DNA from: Verrucomicrobiota bacterium
Lineage (GTDB): Bacteria; Verrucomicrobiota; Verrucomicrobiia; Opitutales; Opitutaceae
DNA: 64,000 bases
Direction of reading: 5' to 3'
NCBI GenBank assembly: GCA_016222805.1
Contig: JACRQG010000005.1
Span: 105,645 to 169,644, forward strand
The notes below the pieces were generated by a model. That model made no database searches and was not told the origin of the DNA. It worked only from the letters and a program-made list of their open reading frames with translations. The stretch's first letter is position 1. Each line of letters starts with the position of its first letter. The position numbers and the translations under genes are program-made. Below are positions 34,410 to 42,690 of this stretch, piece by piece.

Positions 34410-35255
34410 TCATTGGCCGGCGCCTCCTTTGGCTGCGGCGGGCGCAAAGGTTTTCGCCAGTTCGCGCACGCCGAGTTGCATCACCTTCACATCCCCGCCC
34501 GCGCAGATCAGCCGGGCCCCGAGATCAAAGACGCGCGTGAACATCTCCGGCCCCACGGCGACCGTGCCCCACCACTTGCCCGCCGCGGACACCGCCTTCG
34601 CGACCGTCGCCATCGCCGCCCGCACCTGCAGGTGGTCGATCTGGCCGGGCAGGCCCAGCGACACCGAGTAGTCGCCGGGGCCGAAGAAAAGGCCGTCCAC
34701 GCCCGGCACCGCCGCGATCTCCGCCGCGGCGTCGACCCCGGCCGCCGTCTCGATCTGGCAGATCACCATGGTCTGCGTGTTCTGCTGCCGGATGTACTCG
34801 AGCGCCGGGATCGTGGCATAGGCGGCGTCGATGTTGCCGCCGTTCCAGCCACGCATGCCGGTGGCCTCGCCGGGGGCGGGCGTCGGGTTGTTGAACTTGG
34901 CCCACTGGACAATCTGCCGCGCTTCCGCGGCGCTGTTCACCATCGAGCACATGATGCCTCCCACGCCCGTCTCGAGGATCCGCATCACCGTCTGGTAGTC
35001 GCTCGCCTTGAAGCGGGCGATGGTGGTCACCGGATGGCCCCGCGCCACGAGATTCAGCACCGCCACCTCCTGGGTCGGCAGGTCAAAGTGCTCCAGATCG
35101 AGCCAGAGCGCATCAAACAGGCCGGTGCGGCAGATGAAGTCCACGTGCCGTGGGGTGGCGAAGTTGCCCGTCACATAGAGCTTCACGAGTTCGCCAGCGC
35201 GCAGGCGAGCCTGGGCGCGATTCACGGCAGCGGTCTCGGCGGAAGGGGTGCTCAT
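34410..35255 (-). CDS. HpcH/HpaI-family aldolase
   Basis: A 281-residue TIM-barrel class II aldolase. Metal-site features are visible: QIETAAGVD (Glu ligand) and FFGPGDYSVSLG (Asp ligand), with WLDLEHFDL near the N-terminus. The family cleaves 2-keto-3-deoxy sugar acids (glucarate, rhamnonate) or 4-hydroxy-2-oxo acids to pyruvate and an aldehyde. It is the first gene of the long minus-strand operon and diverges from a GntR-type regulator, with a palindrome between them, so expression is probably substrate-induced. The substrate is inferred from the sugar-acid-type transporter in the same operon. The ATG at 35255 is preferred to one five codons upstream. Confidence 0.88.
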   Translation of the reverse strand: MSTPSAETAAVNRAQARLRAGELVKLYVTGNFATPRHVDFICRTGLFDALWLDLEHFDLPTQEVAVLNLVARGHPVTTIARFKASDYQTVMRILETGVGGIMCSMVNSAAEARQIVQWAKFNNPTPAPGEATGMRGWNGGNIDAAYATIPALEYIRQQNTQTMVICQIETAAGVDAAAEIAAVPGVDGLFFGPGDYSVSLGLPGQIDHLQVRAAMATVAKAVSAAGKWWGTVAVGPEMFTRVFDLGARLICAGGDVKVMQLGVRELAKTFAPAAAKGGAGQ

Positions 35256-35305
35256 GCGTCCCCGAGCCAACCCGTCCGGTGCCGCGCCGCCAACCTCCGA
35301 GTACT

Positions 35306-35322
35306 GGTTCCCAGCGGGAACC
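35306..35322. promoter_or_regulatory. 17-base palindromic operator candidate between regulator and aldolase operon
   Basis: GGTTCCC-AGC-GGGAACC is a perfect seven-base inverted repeat with a three-base spacer, 51 bases from the aldolase start and 98 from the GntR-type regulator start. Position and form fit an autoregulated divergent operator. Confidence 0.65.
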
Positions 35323-35419
35323 GGAGAACCCTTGACCGGCTCCCTTCCGTGAGCCCCGCGGCGCCAGCCGGTTCACCGTTGCCAAGCGGGGCCGACCGGT
35401 GCTCGCTCGCCGCGACCCC

Positions 35420-36490
35420 ATGTCGCTGCCGTTCCAAACCCTCGCCGCGCAACTCGCGCAGGCGCTCCGCGCGGAGATCCGGAACCGGCATTGGGAACGC
35501 CACCTGCCGGGGGAACGCCAGCTCGCGGAACGTTTCAACGTGAGTCGGAAGACCGTCCGCAAGGCGCTCGCGGAGCTGCGTGCCACCGGCGAATTGCAGA
35601 CCACCCGGAGCCGCGGTTCGCGCGTCACGCTGCGGCGCGGACGCCCCCGCGAGGTCAATCCGCGCATCGCCCTTCTGTTGCCTGAGCCGCTGGAGGTGTC
35701 GCGGCCGTTCACCACGCTTTGGGTGAACCGCCTGATGTCGCTGCTGCAGGAGATGGGACACCCGCTGCACATTTTTCATGGGACGAAGTACTTTGGCGCC
35801 GAGGCCGGCCGCTCCCTCACCCGGTTGACCGCGGAGCACCCGGCCCGCTGCTGGATCGTGGGCCGATCCAACCGTTCCCTGCAGGAGTGGTTTGCCGCCA
35901 GCGGGCTCCCGACCGTGATCTCCGGCTCCACCTTCCCCGGGATCGCCCTGCCCAGCGTCGACGTCGACCACCGCGCCCTGTGCCGCCACGCCGCCGTTCA
36001 CTTCCTGCGCCAGGGCCACCGCCGGCTCGCCCTCTTCCTCGAACGGGGCGGCCACGGGGGCGACGTGGAGAGCGAGCAGGGCTTTCGCGCCGGCCTGGCC
36101 GCCGAGCCCACGGCGGCCGAGCCCATCGTCCGCGCCCCGGAGCGCCGCGCGGACTCCATCCTCCGGGAACTCCGCCGGCTGCTGGAACGCCCGCAGCCGC
36201 CCACCGGTCTCCTGCTCTCCAACTCCTATTCGTACCTCACGGTTTCCGGCTACCTCGCCTCCCGCGGCCTGCGGGTGCCACGCGACCTCTCCGTGGTGTC
36301 GCGCGATGAGGAGACCTTCCTGCGGTTTGTCTATCCCACCCCCACGTATTACTCGACCGCCCCGGTGAAGTTCGCGCAGGCGCTGCACCAGGCCTTGAAG
36401 CGAATCCTCGCCGGCGAGCGCGGCGACTTCGCCCTCCGCATCATGCCGGACCTGATCAAGGGGGACTCCGTCGGCCCGGCTCCGCGTTAA
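35420..36490 (+). CDS. GntR-family transcriptional regulator with LacI-type sugar-binding domain
   Basis: 356 residues. The N-terminal winged helix (about 8-72) has the GntR pattern LPGERQLAERFNVSRKTVRKALAEL; the rest (about 85-350) resembles the periplasmic-binding-protein-like sensor of LacI/AraR regulators (DVDHRALCRHAAVHFLRQGHRRLALF). This combination is typical of AraR-like sugar-responsive repressors. It is divergent from the aldolase operon with a perfect palindrome between, and a TonB receptor lies beyond it. The likely role is local control of the operon and both receptors. The ATG at 35420 places the helix at the N-terminus; a GTG seven codons earlier is possible. Confidence 0.88.
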   Translation: MSLPFQTLAAQLAQALRAEIRNRHWERHLPGERQLAERFNVSRKTVRKALAELRATGELQTTRSRGSRVTLRRGRPREVNPRIALLLPEPLEVSRPFTTLWVNRLMSLLQEMGHPLHIFHGTKYFGAEAGRSLTRLTAEHPARCWIVGRSNRSLQEWFAASGLPTVISGSTFPGIALPSVDVDHRALCRHAAVHFLRQGHRRLALFLERGGHGGDVESEQGFRAGLAAEPTAAEPIVRAPERRADSILRELRRLLERPQPPTGLLLSNSYSYLTVSGYLASRGLRVPRDLSVVSRDEETFLRFVYPTPTYYSTAPVKFAQALHQALKRILAGERGDFALRIMPDLIKGDSVGPAPR

Positions 36491-36547
36491 CGACGACCAC
36501 CTGACCTGGGAGCCTCTTCATCCCCGGTACCACCGCCGCACCCTGAA

Positions 36548-36564
36548 GGCGGGGTGACCCCGCC
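36548..36564. terminator. hairpin between convergent regulator and TonB receptor genes
   Basis: GGCGGGG-TGA-CCCCGCC forms a perfect seven-base stem in the convergent gap. No T-run follows on either strand, so it may be a REP-type palindrome acting as a weak bidirectional stop. Confidence 0.4.
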
Positions 36565-36602
36565 CCTCGGCACCGCGCGCGACGGCCGCCACGACCCGGC
36601 CC

Positions 36603-39600
36603 TCAGAAACTGCCCTTGATCCCCAAGGTCGTGTAGTAACCGAGCTCCTGATACCGCTGGCGCCGCGCGTACTCCGGGGTGTCCGGGGCGTAGCGCAGCG
36701 TCGCCGGATTGAAGCCGCCGTTGAAGTCCATCACCGTGCCGTACAGCGCCAGCCCCTTCCGCAGGCTGTATTCCGCGCTGAGGCTCCACCGCGTGCGCGC
36801 GTCCTGGTAGTTGTACGTGCCTGCCGGCACCGTCGCCGAGGCGCCGACCGCGCCGCGGCGCGTCTCCCCCTGGTGCGTGCACGTCAGCTTGACCGCATAC
36901 CGGGACCGCAGGAGGGCGATGCCGCCCGCGTAGGCGCTCGGATTGAAGCCGGTGAAGTCCGTGGTCCGATCCCCGCTCAGCGACATCTTGGTGCCGTTGA
37001 CGAACACCTGCAACCCGCGGGCCCACCCGGGCAGGAATGTCAGCGCCTGCCGGTAGCTGAATTCGACTCCGGTGATCTTCGCGGTGCCCGCGTTGGTCGT
37101 GGTGGCGATCTCGTAGGCCAGATAGGTCGGATCGCTTGGCAATCCGTAGAGTTCGAGCAGCTCCGGTGTCGCCGGGCTCCGCACCGAACCGAAGAAGTCC
37201 TTGATGTCCTTCCGAAAGACCCCGAACGAGCCCACGCCGTCCTTCACGTGGTAGGATTCCACCGTGAAATCGTAGCTGTCCGCCGTCCAGGGCTTCAGCC
37301 CCGGATTGGTCACCGTGATGGTGGGCGCGGCCACCGTCGGCTCGGTGAAGGTCGCGCTCGGCACCACCGAGCTGATGTTGGGACGCCCAATCGTCCGGGC
37401 ATACGCCCCGCGCAGCACCAGTTGTTCGGACACGCTGAAACTGGCGTTCACGCTGGGATAGTAACCTTCGTACTCCTGTTGGCCCCGGGAACCGCGCTCG
37501 ACGTAGCGCTGCTTCGCGCGCACGAGCAAGTCGTTGCTGAGGTAGATCGGCTGCACCCCTGCCTGCGCGGGATTGCCGTCCACCAGGCGGCCGGAGGCGT
37601 CCTTCTGGTACTGGGCGGAGGGATCATTGAGCGGTCCCGTCCCTTCATCCTTCGTCTTCTCCAGGCGGACGCCCCCGACCAGCCAGAGACGGTTCTGGAA
37701 GAAGCGTCCGTCCGCTCGCAGGTACGCGGCCGACACCGTCTCGCGGAGCCGGCGGGAGTTGCTCACCCGGTTCTGGTGTTCCAGCACCTCGTCGAGCACG
37801 AACCACCCCGGCTGCGCCCGGAAGAGATCGTACACCTTCGCCGGGCTGATCCAGCGCATCGGCTGGCCGTAGATCGTCGGGGCCTGCTGGTTGAAGGCGA
37901 CGTCGAAGACGTCGAAACGGCCGGCCTCGCGGGAGACGGCGTCGGTCGCCCCGTTGGGCCGGAAGTTCCAGGTCTTCAGGTAACGGTGGTTGTCGCGCTC
38001 CATGCGGTCGACCCGCACGCCCGCGCGGAACGAGAGGGGCGCCAGAAACGTGACGTCGCGGGTGACGTCGGCGCGGGCCGTCCATTTCTCCGCCAGGTAC
38101 TCGCTCTCGAGGGAGTTGCCGTTGCTGATGTTGTAGAGCCCGCCGTCGAAGATGTCGACCGGGGCTCCGGTCCGGCCCAGCGCCGTGTAACGCACCGGCA
38201 GGATCCCGCTGCTCGCCGGCGTGCCTTCGCCGCGGAGGATCAGGTTCGAGATGCCGGTGGTCATCGTGTTGAAATGTCCCTTCGAGATGTCGAGCCATTG
38301 GGACTCGGCCAGGGACCAGTTCAACGCGGCCTCGAGTCGCCACGCCTCGCGGCGGTGCCGGTACCGCAGCACCGCCTGGGTCGTCTGGGTGAGGATGTCC
38401 TGGTTGTTGCCGTTCCCCTGCGACACGCTGCCCACCCCCGTGGCGGCGCCCTGCGTGAAGGTCGCGCCGCCGGTCGCCCCGGCCCCGTACGCCACCGAGA
38501 AGATGCTCCGCGTGATGTAGCTGTCGGACTCGCGGTGGGCGAAGCTCGCCGACAGCGTGTCCCGCGGCGAGAGCCGCCAGTCGAAGCCGGCCTGCGCCGA
38601 CCAGGTCTTGAGAATCTGCGCAAGGCTTTGCCAATCGCTCGAGGTGATGAAGAGGTTCACGAGGTTCCAGGTGGCGGTCTCGTCGGCGTCCTTCCCGCTC
38701 TCCATCGGCTTTTGCCGCCAGGTGCGCGAACCCCCGACCGTGAAGGCAAAATCGCGATTCACGGGGTGCTGGTAGCTGAAGTTAAAGGAAGGCTGGGTGT
38801 ACTTCGGGCTGAGGGCCTCCACATGCGTCCGCGAGCCTCCGTCCAGGGTCAGGCCGCTCCGGTTGTGGAAGAGCTGGCTCACGTTGTAGGAGAACGAGGG
38901 GCGCTTCCGCTCGAAGCCGCCCTTGCTGATGATGTTCAGCGTGCCGCCCATGCCGCTCGCCGGCATGTCGGGGGTCGGCACCTTGGTGACCTCGACCCGC
39001 GAGACGTTGCTCGTCGGCACCTCGAGGAGCGAAATTGCGCGGGTGTCGCCCCCGCGGGCGCCCATCACATCGCCGCCGTCGATCGTGATGCTGGAGGTGT
39101 TGGCCGGAAAGCCGCGCAGGGTGACCTCGTTGGGCACATGACCCGAGTCGTTGAGGGCCACGCCGGGCAGGAAGCGGAAGAACTCGCCGATGTTCTCGTC
39201 CCCGCGATCCCCAAACTCGTCCACCGCGACCACGTTCTTGATGTTGGGGGCGGAACGCTGCTCGTTCGCGGCGAGGGCCTGGGCGCTCATCTCGCGATCC
39301 GCCACGACCGTGAACTCCGCCAGTTTGACCGTCTCACCCAGCGCCCGGGAGCCGCCCAGCGGCGCGAGGTCGAAGTCGCGTTGGGCCACGCCGCCGGCGG
39401 TGACGCTCACCGCGGCGGTCTGCCGCTCGAAGCCCAGATAGGACACCGCGACCCGCGCCGACCCTGCCGGCACGCCGGAGAGGACGTAAGCCCCGGCCTC
39501 GTCGGTCAGCACCTCACGGGTGGTGCCCTCGATCATCACCCGTACGTTGGCCAGCGCGGTGCCGGTGGCGGCGTTGAATATCCGGCCTTCGATGGTGCCG

Positions 39601-39728
39601 GCGGACTGGGCGCCGAGGGGCGCGAACAGGGCACTGGCCGCCAGGCCGGCCATCGTCAGGGCACGCATCCAATGGCATGACCGGCGAAGCACACCGGCGG
39701 CAGAATCGAACAGCAGGGGGTTGATCAT
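36603..39728 (-). CDS. TonB-dependent receptor with carboxypeptidase-like N-terminal domain (second)
   Basis: 1041 residues: basic N-terminus and signal segment (about 15-42, ending AQSAG), a CarboxypepD_reg-like domain (about 44-125, GTIEGRIFNAATG), plug (about 155-280, VTLRGF and ITIDGGDV), and a barrel ending LGIKGSF. It shares the overall plan and several plug and barrel motifs with the receptor at 24762-27869 but differs enough to suggest another ligand. It is a single-gene unit convergent with the regulator. Its upstream region has a strong stem-loop (39754-39777) and an imperfect copy of the 17-base palindrome (39799-39815), suggesting control by the neighbouring GntR-type protein. Confidence 0.9.
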   Translation of the reverse strand: MINPLLFDSAAGVLRRSCHWMRALTMAGLAASALFAPLGAQSAGTIEGRIFNAATGTALANVRVMIEGTTREVLTDEAGAYVLSGVPAGSARVAVSYLGFERQTAAVSVTAGGVAQRDFDLAPLGGSRALGETVKLAEFTVVADREMSAQALAANEQRSAPNIKNVVAVDEFGDRGDENIGEFFRFLPGVALNDSGHVPNEVTLRGFPANTSSITIDGGDVMGARGGDTRAISLLEVPTSNVSRVEVTKVPTPDMPASGMGGTLNIISKGGFERKRPSFSYNVSQLFHNRSGLTLDGGSRTHVEALSPKYTQPSFNFSYQHPVNRDFAFTVGGSRTWRQKPMESGKDADETATWNLVNLFITSSDWQSLAQILKTWSAQAGFDWRLSPRDTLSASFAHRESDSYITRSIFSVAYGAGATGGATFTQGAATGVGSVSQGNGNNQDILTQTTQAVLRYRHRREAWRLEAALNWSLAESQWLDISKGHFNTMTTGISNLILRGEGTPASSGILPVRYTALGRTGAPVDIFDGGLYNISNGNSLESEYLAEKWTARADVTRDVTFLAPLSFRAGVRVDRMERDNHRYLKTWNFRPNGATDAVSREAGRFDVFDVAFNQQAPTIYGQPMRWISPAKVYDLFRAQPGWFVLDEVLEHQNRVSNSRRLRETVSAAYLRADGRFFQNRLWLVGGVRLEKTKDEGTGPLNDPSAQYQKDASGRLVDGNPAQAGVQPIYLSNDLLVRAKQRYVERGSRGQQEYEGYYPSVNASFSVSEQLVLRGAYARTIGRPNISSVVPSATFTEPTVAAPTITVTNPGLKPWTADSYDFTVESYHVKDGVGSFGVFRKDIKDFFGSVRSPATPELLELYGLPSDPTYLAYEIATTTNAGTAKITGVEFSYRQALTFLPGWARGLQVFVNGTKMSLSGDRTTDFTGFNPSAYAGGIALLRSRYAVKLTCTHQGETRRGAVGASATVPAGTYNYQDARTRWSLSAEYSLRKGLALYGTVMDFNGGFNPATLRYAPDTPEYARRQRYQELGYYTTLGIKGSF

Positions 39729-39753
39729 CGTCTGGGCTGGGGTCGAGGTTTCC

Positions 39754-39777
39754 CCGGACCGTCATCATCCGGTCCGG
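39754..39777. promoter_or_regulatory. stem-loop in the leader of TonB receptor 2
   Basis: CCGGACCG (39754-39761) pairs with CGGTCCGG (39770-39777) around an eight-base loop, 26 bases before the receptor start codon. Runs of T and A flank it on the wrong sides for a terminator of the receptor. It could be an operator or an RNA leader structure. Confidence 0.4.
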
Positions 39778-39798
39778 GAAAATCGATTCGAATCACGT

Positions 39799-39815
39799 GG
39801 TACCCCCAAGGGACC
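39799..39815. promoter_or_regulatory. imperfect copy of the 17-base palindrome before TonB receptor 2
   Basis: GGTACCCCCAAGGGACC keeps the outer GGT and ACC and the inner CC of the site at 35306-35322, with five of seven arm positions paired. It lies about 70 bases before the receptor start. Weak alone; it gains weight from the other two sites. Confidence 0.35.
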
Positions 39816-39932
39816 AAGCGCCCCACACCCGCCTCGGGCCCTTGCCGCCATGGGTCCGATGCGTTCTCTTCCCGAACCAAAAAAACCCATCGCCACGCCG
39901 CGGCGCGTCCCCTTTCATCCCGCACCGTGGCC

Positions 39933-40427
39933 ATGCGACATTGCATCTATCCCGGGACCTTCGACCCGATCACGTACGGGCATCTCGATGTCCTTTCCCG
40001 CGCCGCCCGACTCTTTGACCGCGTGACGGTGGCGGTGGCCGAAACCGCCGGGGCCGGCAAGGCCCCGCTCTTCACCGCGGAGCAACGGATGGCGATGATC
40101 GCCCCGAACCTGAAGGAACTGCCCAATGTGGGCATCACGACCTTCCGCGGCCTGTTGGTGGAGTTCTGCATGGCCCAGAAGGCCGACGCGATCATCCGGG
40201 GGCTGCGCGTGCTCTCCGATTTCGAATTCGAGTTCAACATGGCGTTGATGAACCGCCACCTTGAGCCGCGGATGGAAACTCTCTTCGTCATGCCGAACGA
40301 GGAGTTCAGCTATACCAGTTCGACGCTGGTGAAACAGGTCGCCCGCTTCGGCGGCGACGTGGCCCGCTTCGTCCCGCCAAACGTCGCCGACGCCCTCCGC
40401 GCCGCCTACGCCGCCGGGGCAAGATAG
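39933..40427 (+). CDS. coaD: pantetheine-phosphate adenylyltransferase
   Basis: A 164-residue nucleotidyltransferase that makes dephospho-CoA from 4'-phosphopantetheine and ATP. It has the (T/H)xGH-type motif within YPGTFDPITYGH (residues 6-17), the IIRGLRVLSDFEFE stretch and YTSSTLVKQV matching the C-terminal ISSS-type ATP loop. Length is right for CoaD. The ATG at 39933 gives the classic MRHCIYPGTFDP start; a GTG two codons upstream is less likely. No operon partner. Confidence 0.95.
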   Translation: MRHCIYPGTFDPITYGHLDVLSRAARLFDRVTVAVAETAGAGKAPLFTAEQRMAMIAPNLKELPNVGITTFRGLLVEFCMAQKADAIIRGLRVLSDFEFEFNMALMNRHLEPRMETLFVMPNEEFSYTSSTLVKQVARFGGDVARFVPPNVADALRAAYAAGAR

Positions 40428-40481
40428 GCGGTGGCCCCTCCGCCACCCACGCGCCCATCGGGCGGAGCGGGTGGCGCGGCG

Positions 40482-40501
40482 ATCGTCCGCCGGAGGACGA
40501 T
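40482..40501. terminator. hairpin between convergent coaD and sugar-isomerase-like genes
   Basis: ATCGTCC-GCCGGA-GGACGAT forms a seven-base stem ending at the last base before the minus-strand stop codon. A second GGTGGC..GCCACC palindrome lies just after the coaD stop. They may together end both transcripts, though no T-run is present. Confidence 0.4.
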
Positions 40502-41314
40502 TCAGCCAAACACGCGCTTCAGGTACGCCAGGCTGCGCGCCGCGATTTCCTCCGGCCCTTCATCGAACTTGAAGACCTCCACCGAGACCGTCCCGTCGTA
40601 ACCCACCTCGCGCAGGGCCGCGGCAATCGGCCCGAAGTCCACCTCGCCAAAGCCCGGCCCCTTCAGGTTCTTGTCGTTGGCGTGCACATAGGCGAATGCT
40701 CCGCGGCTCTCGCGGATGATCTGCGGCACCGGCTTGGCCTCGTGGCTCATGGCGCGCACGTCGAGGATCACCTGGAAGGCAGGGGAGCCCATCGCCCGGG
40801 CGAACCGCACCGCCTCCTCCGCCGTGTTCACGAAGTTCGTGTCCTCCGCCGGCAGGGGCTCGAAGCAAATCGTCACGCCGCGCCGCTCCGCCATCGCCAC
40901 GGAGGGCCGGAAAACCTCCTGCGCCCACGCCCACCCCTGCTCGGGTGTCACGCCGGGCAGCAGGCTCCGCTGCTTCGGCGACCCAACCACGATCACCTTG
41001 CCCCCCAGGTCGGCGCAGAAGTCCGCCAGGTCGCAGAAATACTGCGCCGTGCGCGCGCGCGTCGCCGCCTCCGGCGAGGTTACATACATGCCTTCCGCCT
41101 GCACCAGCACCCAATGGATGCCGGAGATCGCGACGCCGGCCCGCTCCGCCGCCCCGCGGATCCGCGCCCGCTCCGCCGGGGGAATCTCCGTGACGTGCTT
41201 CGCCAGCGTGAACGGCGCGATTTCCACCGCGTCGTAGCCAAGGCGCGCCGCGTAGGTGAAGACGTCGTCGATTTTCCAGCCCTGGAAGATCTCGTTGCAG
41301 ATGCCGAATTTCAT
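40502..41314 (-). CDS. sugar phosphate isomerase/epimerase-like TIM-barrel protein
   Basis: A 270-residue AP-endonuclease-2-like barrel (xylose-isomerase-like family). Likely metal ligands are Glu in CFEPLPAEDTNF, Asp in ILDVRAMSHE, His in YVHANDKN and Glu in VSVEVFKFDE. Members epimerise or isomerise ketoses such as tagatose or psicose, or act on inositol derivatives; the substrate is unknown here. The ATG at 41314 gives the standard MKFGICNE start. It diverges from the carbamate kinase gene but looks functionally separate. Confidence 0.82.
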   Translation of the reverse strand: MKFGICNEIFQGWKIDDVFTYAARLGYDAVEIAPFTLAKHVTEIPPAERARIRGAAERAGVAISGIHWVLVQAEGMYVTSPEAATRARTAQYFCDLADFCADLGGKVIVVGSPKQRSLLPGVTPEQGWAWAQEVFRPSVAMAERRGVTICFEPLPAEDTNFVNTAEEAVRFARAMGSPAFQVILDVRAMSHEAKPVPQIIRESRGAFAYVHANDKNLKGPGFGEVDFGPIAAALREVGYDGTVSVEVFKFDEGPEEIAARSLAYLKRVFG

Positions 41315-41610
41315 GGGAGGGAGCGAAGCCAGGGCGCATCCGCCACGGGGCGGGCACAACCCGGTCCGGACGTTGCGAGTTTCCCGGCCGCGTGGCCACG
41401 CCGAACTTCCGGCCAGCCCCCTTTTGCGCCGCGACGGGCCGCAACTCCCCTTTGGCTGATCTCGCCGGTCTCGGCGCGGCCGGCCGGGGTCGCCGCCCCC
41501 GGCTACAACTTGACCGAACCCCGCCAATCGCGGGAGGCCTCCGTCACTCGCGGCTCGTCAGGTCTCCTGTCCAATGCCAGACTACCGGCGCTTTTCCGGC
41601 CGACCTTCCT
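41315..41610. other. divergent intergenic region of 296 bases
   Basis: No gene seen. It separates the isomerase-like gene (-) from the carbamate kinase gene (+) and must hold both promoters, but no clear -35/-10 pair was found. Around 41482-41508 is a degenerate copy of the GGCCGGGGTCGCC..GGCTACA palindrome family. Confidence 0.4.
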
Positions 41611-42549
41611 GTGAAGACCCTTGTCATCGCCATCGGCGGCAACTCCCTCATCCGGGACGCCCGGCACATGAGCGTGCCCGACCAGTACGCCGCGATCGCG
41701 CAGACGGCGCGGCACATTGCCGATCTGCTGGAGCGCCGGCACCGGGTGGTGATCACCCACGGCAACGGGCCGCAGGTGGGCTTCATCCTGCGGCGGAGCG
41801 AGCACTCGCGCGGCATCCTGCACGAGGTGCCGCTCGATTCCATCGTCGCCGACACCCAGGGCGCGCTGGGCTACCAGATTCAGCAGGCGCTCGGCAACGA
41901 GTTCCGCCGCCGCGGACTTCCCCACCCCGTGGTATCCGTCGTCACGCAAACCCTCGTGCGCCCCGACGATCCCGCGTTCGCCGCGCCCAGCAAGCCGATC
42001 GGCGAATTCTACGCGCGCGGACCGGCGGAGGAGCGGATGCGCGTGGAGGGATGGCAGATGATGGAGGACGCCGGCCGCGGCTGGCGCCGCGTGGTCGCCT
42101 CGCCGCACCCCGTGCGGATCATCGAGGCGGACGCGATCCGGCGGTTGCTCGACGATGGGTGCGTGGTCGTGGCGGCGGGCGGCGGCGGGATTCCCGTGGT
42201 CGCCGATGACACCGGCGCGCTCCGGGGGGTCGCCGCCGTCGTCGACAAGGACCTCGCCTCGGCGGTTCTCGCCCACGAAATCGGCGCCGATCTGCTTGTC
42301 ATCTCCACCGCCGTGAACCGGGTCTGCGTGAACTACGGCCGGCCCGACCAGCGGGAACTCGAGTCGCTGACCGCCGCCGAGGCCCGCCGGCACCTCGACG
42401 AGGGGCAGTTTGCGCCGGGTTCGATGCGCCCGAAGATCGAGGCAGCCCTCCAGTTTCTGGCCGGAGGCGGCCGCGAGGTGCTCATCACCGGCACGGAGGC
42501 ACTCGGTCACGCCTTTGACGGCCACACCGGCACCCGCCTCGTGCCGTAG
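41611..42549 (+). CDS. arcC: carbamate kinase
   Basis: 312 residues from a GTG start. Amino-acid-kinase fold markers are GGNSL (residues 9-13), THGNGPQVG (about 49-57), VVAAGGGGIPV and AVVDKDLASA; GTEAL near the end is also typical. It converts carbamoyl phosphate and ADP to carbamate and ATP. It converges on the purine/pyrimidine-type operon and matches yqeA in the E. coli ygeW gene set, so its likely source of carbamoyl phosphate is the YgeW-type transferase next door, not arginine deiminase (no arcA in the window). The GTG at 41611 gives the normal VKTLVIAIGGN start. Confidence 0.92.
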   Translation: MKTLVIAIGGNSLIRDARHMSVPDQYAAIAQTARHIADLLERRHRVVITHGNGPQVGFILRRSEHSRGILHEVPLDSIVADTQGALGYQIQQALGNEFRRRGLPHPVVSVVTQTLVRPDDPAFAAPSKPIGEFYARGPAEERMRVEGWQMMEDAGRGWRRVVASPHPVRIIEADAIRRLLDDGCVVVAAGGGGIPVVADDTGALRGVAAVVDKDLASAVLAHEIGADLLVISTAVNRVCVNYGRPDQRELESLTAAEARRHLDEGQFAPGSMRPKIEAALQFLAGGGREVLITGTEALGHAFDGHTGTRLVP

Positions 42550-42550
42550 T

Positions 42551-42683
42551 ATGACTATGTTGCGTTGCCTGGCCGTCCCTCGATTTCCCTGTGGGCGGGG
42601 CGACCTCGCCCCGCGCCTTCCGCGTCGACGCCCGGTTCCCGCGGGGCGGAGTCGCCCCGCCCACACGATCGTAACACAGTCAT
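42551..42683. repeat. 133-base nested inverted-repeat element between convergent genes
   Basis: Outer arms of 14 bases (42551-42564 and 42670-42683) pair at 12 positions. Inside them two 26-base arms (42590-42615 and 42640-42665) pair at 24 positions, each itself a GGGGCGA..TCGCCCC-type palindrome. The element fills the gap between two convergent stop codons, so it could act as a bidirectional terminator and is probably a MITE/REP-type insertion. Confidence 0.7.
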
Positions 42684-42690
42684 GTTAGCC

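Noticed and set aside
36873-39680. A 935-codon plus-strand open frame opposite the second TonB receptor
   Set aside because: No recognisable domain and His/Arg/Gly-rich composition; the opposite strand encodes a complete TonB-dependent receptor with signal peptide and aromatic C-terminus.
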